Assembly (NCBI GenBank): GCA_958430865.1
Contig: CAUDNR010000387.1
Location: 14,629 to 28,106, forward strand
Source of the DNA: Entrophospora sp. SA101
Taxonomy: Eukaryota; Glomeromycota; Glomeromycetes; Entrophosporales; Entrophosporaceae
Length of the DNA stretch: 13,478 nt
Reading direction: 5' to 3'
This document shows, piece by piece, positions 7,789-13,478 of this stretch. Within the stretch, counting starts at the first letter, position 1; each line of letters opens with the position of its first letter. The translations under genes and the position numbers were made by a program. The notes under the pieces are model-generated. The model did no database searches and was not told the origin of the DNA. It saw only the letters and a list, made by a program, of their open reading frames with translations.

Positions 7789-8231
7789 GTTATTCAATTT
7801 ATATTATATTTCCAATAATGATTTACATCATTTAGAGTCATCTAAAAAAAAATCACCAGAGAATAAAGAAAAAAATAAAAATTTTATTAAAGAAAAAGAG
7901 GAAGACAACATCAGCAATAATGATGGTATGTAATTATTTTAAAAAATTGTATTTTAAATTTAAATTATTTTTAATCTTATTGATGTTAAAATTTTAGATG
8001 TAATAAATGCTGCTGCTGATAATAATAATACTGATGGTAATACAATTCCTTGTGGTTGTAATTATAATTAAAAATAAATCTTTTTGAAGATGCATTAGGT
8101 AACAGCAAATTCATGAAGAGGGAAATGTATTTTTTTGATCATTTGTTGTTATTCAATTTATATTGTATTTCCAATAATGATTATTATTAATTTAATGATT
8201 TACATCATTTAGAATCATAAAAAAAAAAAAA
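7789..8231. repeat. Direct repeat pair flanking the small spliced gene segment
   Basis: 7789-7851 and 8147-8231 share about 63 bp (GTTATTCAATTTATATT, then ATTTCCAATAATGATT, then ACATCATTTAGA-TCAT and poly-A). The second copy has an ~18-bp insertion (TTATTATTAATTTAATGA). The first copy contributes the acceptor of the small gene's exon, so the arrangement suggests local duplication of an exon boundary. Confidence 0.7.
7836..8071 (+). CDS. 3' end of a small spliced gene, partial
   Basis: Exon 7836-7925 follows an ATTTAG acceptor and encodes a Lys/Glu/Asn-rich segment (ESSKKKSPENKEKNKN...EKEEDNISNND). It is followed by a 72-nt intron 7926-7997 (GTATGT...TTTTAG). The second exon, 7998-8071, reads VINAAADNNNTDGNTIPCGC and ends at TAA 8069-8071. 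The frame is continuous across the junction (GAT-GAT), and intron length and borders match those of the kinase gene. The frame is also open upstream of 7836 to a TAA at 7766-7768, with no ATG, so the 5' part is missing, perhaps replaced by the adjacent transposon. The product is a disordered tail with CxC; function unknown. Confidence 0.45.
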
Positions 8232-8599
8232 TAAGAAATATTAAAAACAAATGAATTGTTCTTATATTGACAAAAAATATATACATCTGTGTTTTTTAGT
8301 TAAAATTTATGGTTTCAGTTAGTGATGGGAATTTTTAACCATACATTCAATAATTCCAAGTTATTAATTAGTTAACCACTTATTAACTATTTCATTCTGA
8401 GCAAGAGTTATTAACCCAAGGAAAACCTATATACAGACCAAATCTTACTGGGGTATTCAATATAAGTTGATTAACAAATCTAATTAATGTCATAATGTAA
8501 ATCCATATATGCGGATTTTTTTATGGTGCCCCCTTTTTTTCTCTAAAAAAGGAAACAGTGTAACAAAATATTTTGCTATTATTTTTTAAATAAATATTA
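8232..8599. other. Intergenic stretch without a recognisable gene
   Basis: AT-rich, with no convincing ORF, splice pattern or inverted repeat. A short C/T-rich patch (GGTGCCCCC followed by T-runs) near 8525-8545 is the only compositional feature. Confidence 0.5.
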
Positions 8600-9292
8600 C
8601 GTTTTATTAGTATTATGAACTTTCAATCACTAAGGCTTCTGGAAAATCGTCACATTTATAAAATTATTAGAGGTTTTGATCAGGATATATTTGTAGAACA
8701 GTGCTATGGAGACAGAATCTTTATTTCATACAAATTTTTCGGAAGTTGCAATAGATAGAAGTATAATGATAAAGAAAGAAATTTTCTGTATTTCGAATGA
8801 GTTTTTTAATGCCACTGGTATTTTTAATCCATTAAATCTTTCCATAGCTCTAATCTATATTACATTTACTATCTTGTACACTAATTTGGTGTCTATATCT
8901 TTGAAAACGGAGGAGGAGTAGTGGTTTGAAAACAGCATGTTTTATCAGCGTTTTATTAGTATTATGAACTTTCAATCACTAAGGCTTCTGGAAAATCGTT
9001 ACATTTATAAAATTATTAGAGGTTTTTGATCAGGATACATTTGTAGAATAGTGCTATGGAGACAGAATCTTTATTTCATACAATTTTTTCGGAAGTTGCA
9101 ATAGATAGAAGTATAACGATAAAGAAAGAAATTTTCTGTATTTCGAATGAGTTTTTTTACGTCACTGGTATTTTTAATCCATTAAATCTTTCCATATCTC
9201 TAATCTATATTACACATACTATCTTGCACACTAACTTGGTGTCTATATCTTTGAAAACGGAGGAGGAGTAGTGTTTTGAAAACAATATGTTT
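8600..9292. repeat. 350-bp tandem duplication (two copies)
   Basis: Copy 1 is 8600-8948 and copy 2 is 8949 to about 9292, roughly 95 percent identical. Both begin CGTTTTATTAGTATTATGAA and contain the same 71-codon + ORF (8706-8921 and 9056-9271, starting METESLFHT and ending SLKTEEE). Across the ORF I count ten substitutions producing seven amino-acid changes and only one silent change. That is not the pattern of a conserved protein. The minus strand is also partly open (FNGLKIPVALKNSFEIQKIS), broken by TAG and TGA. I interpret the unit as noncoding or long-dead repeat DNA. Confidence 0.8.
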
Positions 9293-9470
9293 ACTATGTT
9301 CTTTATGTAAATTTCGGAAATTCTGTATATGATATGCAGATCACAAAAAAAAATCACATATAACCAATCAATATATGGCATTAATTAGTTTTGATTTTCT
9401 TAGAATGTCGCACACCCCAATAATACGTGGATAAATTGAAAAATTTTAAAATTTGACACATTTTTGAAAT
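9293..9470. other. Short intergenic stretch
   Basis: No gene seen. AT-rich spacer between the 350-bp duplication and the possible SINE head. Confidence 0.5.
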
Positions 9471-9538
9471 TGGCCACGAGGCGCAGTAAATGGTGGTTAA
9501 GGGTCCGCACCATACATTTCAAGAATTCAAACCAGTCC
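9471..9538 (+). repeat. Possible tRNA-derived SINE head (degenerate)
   Basis: GAGGCGCAGTAAATGGTGG and the following TTAAGGGTCCGCA resemble the box A region of tRNA-derived SINEs (GGCGCAGTGGTTAAGG type). About 35 bases on, AGAATTCAAACCAGTCC resembles a box B (GGTTCAAATCC). No cloverleaf with intact acceptor stem is visible, so it is not a functional tRNA. Only one copy lies in this window, so the SINE reading rests on motif resemblance alone. Confidence 0.35.
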
Positions 9539-9545
9539 AATTTGA

Positions 9546-9839
9546 TAAAATGTAATAAACCAATAAAATAATTAACTCACGGGAATTATAAAGAAAGTAA
9601 CATTTTTTTTTTAATTAGATTAAATTAAGAGTTTTTAGATAATTGAACTTTTAACTAAGGCTCCAAACAAATCTAATTGAATTGAATTTTAGAGTGATTT
9701 GATCTGATTCCTAAATTTTATATTAAATTTATATTACACAATGAATCTCAATGTAGTGTATGTGTATCTCAATTTAGTGGATACTAATGGATTGAGGTTT
9801 AATAATAAAATTCTTCTCCATATAGCAAATTACTTGATA
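9546..9839. other. Intergenic stretch without a recognisable gene
   Basis: AT-rich with short internal echoes (ATCTCAATGTAGTG and ATCTCAATTTAGTGG around 9745-9780; AATTGAATTGAATTTTAGAG near 9675). No ORF of note. Confidence 0.5.
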
Positions 9840-10027
9840 CAGTCAAACCTTGTCACAGCAGATGAATGAATGGGACACATAAGAAAATTTTATTTAAAAT
9901 CCATTGTGGCAAGATTGCTAATCTTGCCACAACAGATTTTTATATATGAAGCAAAAATTTAAAAATCCATTATGACAAGAATTTAATATTAATTATTATT
10001 ATAGTCTTCTGTGAGAAGGCTTGACTG
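9840..10027. mobile_element. 188-bp pogo/Tc1-mariner-like MITE, copy 2
   Basis: The termini CAGTCAAACCTTGTCACAGC and, from the right, CAGTCAAGCCTTCTCACAGA form an imperfect inverted repeat of over 20 bp flanked by TA (9838-9839 and 10028-10029). A second internal inverted repeat (TTGTGGCAAGATT...AATCTTGCCACAA, about 9913-9942) forms a hairpin in the middle. Same terminus family as 7079-7255 and 13284. Confidence 0.85.
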
Positions 10028-10060
10028 TATTAATTACTTCATATTCATGGTGTCAATTAT

Positions 10061-10310
10061 GTGATTGGCAACAAAACATTAGATGAGTTGATTAAAAATA
10101 CAACTTAAAGCAACTATACACTCTAATAAATATTATCTTGAATGGATTCCTTATAATGATTTAACAAATATTGAAAAGATGTGAAGGTGGTTTTTTGCAA
10201 CTGTATACCAAGCTATTTGTTATAAAGGTGTAGTTCACAGAAAAAGAATAGGAATGTGACATTAAAAAAATAGTTCATAAAATATTCCTGATGAATTTCT
10301 TAATGAGCAA
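10061..10310 (+). pseudogene. Decayed TKL-type kinase N-lobe fragment
   Basis: Read with shifts, this gives GNKTLDELIKNT, then QLKATIHSNKYYLEWIPYND then LTNIEK, then a broken glycine loop (GEGGF after an indel at about 10180), TVYQAI-C-YKGVVHRKRIG, NVTLKKIVHK and IPDEFLNE. The order (family N-terminal motif, LEWIPY linker, G-loop, VxLK-like lysine strand, helix C start) is that of a protein kinase N-lobe of the type expanded in these fungi. There is no catalytic loop, DFG or C-lobe, and at least three frame breaks. It is on the opposite strand to the intact kinase gene nearby. It is a truncated relic, not a functional gene. Confidence 0.7.
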
Positions 10311-10584
10311 AATTATTTTATTATATTTTTTATTATCCCCAAATAAAATTATGCCACATCTGTTATTCCCAGTTGATTTATTAATTAAAAATTTTTTTTC
10401 ACTTGTTCTAAAAGTAGCATTATTTACAAGGCAAATTTATAGTTTTCTCCAGGGTGGGGTAGTCCATGTCCATGTCAACAATGCTGGTTATATAAATAAA
10501 TACAATAAGAAATGAGAGTATGAATATAATATTAAATAATTCACATAATTTAAAATTACATTGTAATATTTTAATGTAGAATTT
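10311..10584. other. Spacer between kinase relic and kinase gene 3' end
   Basis: AT-rich with a short GC-richer patch (CCAGGGTGGGGTAGTCCATG near 10450). A 74-codon + frame here is hydrophobic only through T-richness. I see no gene; it contains the 3' flank of the minus-strand kinase. Confidence 0.5.
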
Positions 10585-13184
10585 TCAGAGTTCTGAAAGC
10601 TCTTTGACTTTATTATCAAAATCTTCTTGCAAGTGATCAATAGTACTGGGATAACTGAAAGAATTACTGTCTTCATTTTTTTGTTGCCCATAATTTTCCT
10701 CTCTATCAACTTTATCAACTATATTTGAGCCTGAAATCATTACATTAAGCATTTTTTCAACATATTGAATATCAGGCCTGCTTTTTGGGTCATCCTGCCA
10801 ACATGCTAGATACAAGTAAATTATCAAAAATTTAATGTATTTAAATATATAGTTTTTAAATACATATATAGATTTTTTACCTTTGTATAAATTAATGTAT
10901 TCATCAGGTGTATTAGGAATAGGTTCCTCACGAAATCCTTGAGAAATATCATACATTAAAGCAGCATGTTGTTGATGATGATTACTAAAAGGTGGTTTGT
11001 TACTAGTCAATTCCCATAATAAAACACCCACACTGTATACATCTGATTTTTTATTTGGCTTGCTATTATACTTGAAACATTGTGGGTCAATATAAGGCAG
11101 CACTCCTGCTAATTGGAATGCTGAAGTAGCTGTAAGTTCAAGTATTTTACGGGAAAATCCAAAATCTGCCAATTTTATGGTTTTTTGATGAACCAAGATG
11201 TTGTTTGAATGCTTTTCAAAAAAAGATAAACATTATTAAATATAATTTTTTTTTAAAAATAATAGGTTTATTATTTATTACCAAATCTCGATGGATAATA
11301 TTGTTTTCATGTAGACACAAAACAGATGATGCAATCTCATATGCAAATTTCAGCTTTAGATCCCAACTAATTGATTCTTGTAGGTAGCTTCTCAGTGTTC
11401 CACTATCTGCATACTCAAGGACCAATAAATATCTCTCTTTGCCTTTATATATAAATATAAATATTAGTTAATGGAGAAAATCAAAATAGGAAATAATTTA
11501 AACATACTTTCATTCTTAGTGACACCATAGAAATGAATAATATTTTGATGATGATTAACTTTACGTAACAATTTCAACTAGTTGAACCAATTGTTATCAT
11601 TAGTTGAAAATTTTTTTTAATTCACAACCAAAAATATATTATAATTTACCTCATTAGTAATTTCTTTCATATTTGTTATACCATGTTTATAGGATTTCAA
11701 GGCACAAATACTGCTATTATCCAATGTTGCCTTATAAACTTTTCCAGAATAACCTGAACCAATTTTTTGAATATTTTTAAACCTACTACCATAATCATAA
11801 AAATTAATGTGTTCCTTCTGAATTGCCTCATCAAGCCATCCTGACCAATTATCCTTAGATTTATCAATAGTTACTTTATTTTCATTGATCATTCTATTGT
11901 TTGGCTCATCCTTTGTTTCTTTGCTTGCTTGACTAATTGGAGCAGATGATGATGATTTGGATAATTGTAGTGAAGAAATTTCCTGTAGTTCTTTAATTTT
12001 AAATTCATCATTATTATTATTATGTGTTGTAAAAGTTAATTTATAATATAATACTTACGCTCTATGGAATAAAAAATAAAATTATTTAATTAGATGATGT
12101 CTTAATAATGTTTATTTTGTGTTGTAAAAGTCAATTTATAATATAATACTTACGAGCTATGAAATAAAAATAAAAATAATTAATTAGATGATGTTTTAAT
12201 AAAGTTTATTTTGTGTTGCAAAAGTTAATTTATAATATAATACTTACAAGCTATGAAATAAAAATAAAAATAATTAATTAGATGATGCTTTAATAAAGTT
12301 TATTTTGTGTTGTAAAAGTTAATTTATAATATAATACTTACCAACTATGAAATAAAAAAATAAAATTATTTAATTAGATGATGTTTTAATAAAGTTGTAA
12401 AAGTTAATCTATAATATAATACTTACCAACTATGAAATAAAAAATAAAATTAATTAGATGATATTTTAATAAAGTTTATTTTGTGTTGTAAAAGTTAATT
12501 TATAATATAATGCATACCCTCTATGAAATAAAAATTAAATTTACTTAATTAGATGATGTTTTAGTAAAGTTTATTTTGTGTTGTAAAAGTTAATTTAATA
12601 CTTACCCACTATGAAATGAAAAATAAATTTACTTAATTAGATGATGTTTTATTAAAGTTTATTTTGTGTTGTAAAAGTTAATTTATAATATAATACTTAC
12701 ACCCTAGTTATTATAATGTAATAAAAAATAAAATTATTTAATTATATGATGTCTTAATAATGTTTATTTTGTGTTGTAAAAGTTAATTTATAATATAATA
12801 CTTACACTCTATGAAATAAAAAAATAAGTTTATTTAATTAGATGATGTTTAGTAAAGTTTATATTATGTTGTAAAAGTTAATTTATAATATAATACTTAC
12901 GCTCTATGAAATAAAAATAAAAATTATTTAATTAGATTGATGTTTTAATAAAGTTTATTTTGTATTGTAATAGTTGACTTATAATATAATGCTTACCCTC
13001 TATGAAATAAAAAATAAATTTATTTAATTAGATGACGCCTTAATAAAGTTTATTTTGTAAAAGATTTATTTACCTTTAGCTAAATATTGTTTTATTATAA
13101 AGTAATATTAAATTATGATGTAAAATCCTTTTACTATTACTATGTATTTTTAAAATAGTGCAAGAAAAAAATACCTTCATTCAT
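10585..13184 (-). CDS. TKL-type protein kinase with an N-terminal micro-exon array (390 aa predicted)
   Basis: Catalytic exons: 11650-11990, 11508-11577, 11282-11442, 10881-11211 and 10585-10805, joined by GT-AG introns of 72, 65, 70 and 75 nt, all frame-consistent. Upstream are the start exon 13175-13184 (ATG at 13182-13184, in-frame TAA 39 bases before it, A-rich start context), one 6-nt and eleven 3-nt micro-exons. The total is 1173 nt, 391 codons including TGA at 10585-10587. Residue landmarks: Ser/Lys-rich tail about 20-60; glycine loop GSGYSG 94-99; ATP-binding Lys 115 (CALKSY); helix-C Glu about 130; HRDLHSNN from 204; DFG 223-225; GVLPYIDP in place of APE; DVYSVGVLLWEL; CWQDDPKSRP. 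All catalytic residues are present, so an active Ser/Thr or dual-specificity kinase is expected. Trp is TGG and TGA is the stop, i.e. standard code. No transmembrane or signal segment; substrate unknown. Confidence 0.88.
11991..13174 (-). other. Tandem micro-exon array: 11 units, each an intron plus a 3-nt exon
   Basis: Going 5' to 3' on the minus strand, the predicted exons are: CTAAAG 13074-13079; AGG 12997-12999; AGC 12901-12903; AGT 12806-12808; GGT 12701-12703; TGG 12606-12608; AGG 12518-12520; TTG 12427-12429; TTG 12342-12344; CTT 12248-12250; CTC 12154-12156; AGC 12059-12061. Each 3-nt slot is preceded by an acceptor, mostly TTTCATAG, and followed by GTAAGTAT or a variant (GTATGC, GTAAGC). 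Introns measure 74-102 nt, and the last (11991-12058, acceptor AAAG) 68 nt. Most contain CTAAT, a branch-point-like motif, about 30 nt before the acceptor, then a T-rich tract. All introns are phase 1, matching both the start exon (ends GAA-G) and the kinase exon (begins AA-CTA). Full inclusion adds AKEEQWLEVVASQ at residues 4-16. Splicing itself is predicted, not observed. Confidence 0.75.
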
Positions 13185-13283
13185 TTTTTTATTGGGAATT
13201 TTTTGAGTGCCAGGATTTTTGTTAAAATGTTACACTAATGGAATGGACCTAATGATTTGGCTGATGATCTTCAATATAGCATA
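13185..13283 (-). promoter_or_regulatory. Upstream region of the kinase gene (99 bp, no motif assigned)
   Basis: Only 99 bp separate the predicted ATG from the terminus of a pogo-like MITE at 13284. I see no clear TATA box or initiator. If the start exon is correct, the promoter either lies in this short segment or overlaps the MITE and the 19-bp repeat beyond it. An alternative is an untranslated first exon outside the window. Confidence 0.25.
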
Positions 13284-13478
13284 CAGTCAAACCTCGCCAC
13301 AGTGAATTCATGGTTCCAGCTATACATGTCGTCAAAATTAAAAGTCATGTGACGCAATTAGTTTAGTGTGAGACGCATTGACGCAGACGCAAGACGCAGA
13401 TGCAATTCGTGACGCAAGACGCAATTCGTGACGCAAGACGCAATTCGTGACGCAAGACGCAATTCGTGACGCAAGACG
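13284..13478. mobile_element. Left terminus of a third pogo-like MITE, truncated by window end
   Basis: The end CAGTCAAACCTCGCCACAGT is preceded by TA (13282-13283) and matches the termini at 7079 and 9840. The right end is not in the window, so the length is unknown. The 19-bp repeat array lies inside or beside it. Confidence 0.65.
13402..13478. repeat. GC-richer 19-bp tandem repeat running off the window
   Basis: GCAATTCGTGACGCAAGAC recurs with exact 19-bp spacing at 13402, 13421, 13440 and 13459, continuing to the last base. Looser GACGCA hexamers start near 13350 and look like the seed from which the array grew. The base composition differs sharply from the surrounding AT-rich DNA. Confidence 0.9.

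Noticed and set aside
7462..7835. Two ~60-codon + ORFs at the transposon right end
   Set aside because: Composition is that of AT-rich DNA and the second lies mostly within the terminal inverted repeat.
8706..9271. Two 71-codon + ORFs as real paralogous genes
   Set aside because: Differences between the copies are almost all amino-acid changing, and there is no sign of purifying selection or gene structure.
9471..9538. Functional tRNA gene
   Set aside because: No acceptor stem or anticodon arm can be paired convincingly; only box-like motifs remain.
10291..10718. 74- and 76-codon ORFs beside the kinase 3' end
   Set aside because: The first is a T-rich hydrophobic frame starting in the kinase relic; the second is the wrong frame of the last kinase exon.
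11983..12058. Alternative acceptor CTACAG at 11983-11988 for the last array intron
   Set aside because: It would make the kinase exon start in phase 0, which does not fit the phase-1 start exon. The AAAG acceptor eight bases upstream fits, and AAAG acceptors are used by two other introns of the gene.
12025..13065. Array as a plain minisatellite or a CRISPR-like repeat
   Set aside because: The ~90-bp units are AT-rich and have splice signals at fixed positions; the variable part is 3 nt, far too short for spacers. A neutral satellite would not place a frame-compatible triplet between acceptor and donor in every unit.

Overview
The window is AT-rich eukaryotic nuclear DNA, most likely from an arbuscular mycorrhizal fungus (Glomeromycotina, a Rhizophagus/Diversispora-type genome). 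The evidence is a TKL-type kinase gene with many short GT-AG introns, several classes of miniature transposons, decayed copies of gene families I associate with these fungi, and tandem duplications. The organism call is inference from sequence style and remembered family resemblance; no search was run.

Layout. 47-1238 (-) is a decayed multi-break gene. 1863-2058 and 2131-2308 are two inverted-repeat MITEs. About 2766-5883 is a compact, intron-poor block: a small + ORF, a zinc-ribbon/coiled-coil gene or gene pair (-) and a transposase-like gene (-). In this block Trp positions are nearly all TGA (10 TGA against 2 TGG), as in Mollicutes. A 254-bp hAT-type MITE with a perfect 8-bp target duplication sits inside the block, so the DNA now resides in a eukaryotic nucleus. 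5938-6210 is a 15-17 bp minisatellite. 6218-7772 is a DNA transposon with ~100-bp terminal inverted repeats, carrying a degenerate ORF, a nested pogo-like MITE and a ~78-bp tandem repeat. 7836-8071 is the spliced 3' end of a small gene. 8600-9292 is a 350-bp tandem duplication. 9471-9538 may be a SINE head. 9840-10027 is another pogo-like MITE. 10061-10310 (+) is a decayed kinase N-lobe.

The most striking feature is the kinase gene 10585-13184 (-). Its catalytic part is a standard five-exon TKL kinase. Its 5' end runs through a tandem array of eleven ~90-bp units. On the gene strand each unit is an intron with donor, branch motif and acceptor, followed by exactly 3 nt before the next donor. 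The 3-nt slots differ from unit to unit while the splice sites beside them are nearly invariant. Joining the start exon, one 6-nt and eleven 3-nt micro-exons and the kinase exons gives one uninterrupted 390-residue frame (1173 nt). The array would encode the stretch AKEEQWLEVVASQ, almost one residue per exon.

The window ends in a third pogo-like MITE terminus followed by a GC-richer 19-bp tandem repeat that runs off the edge.
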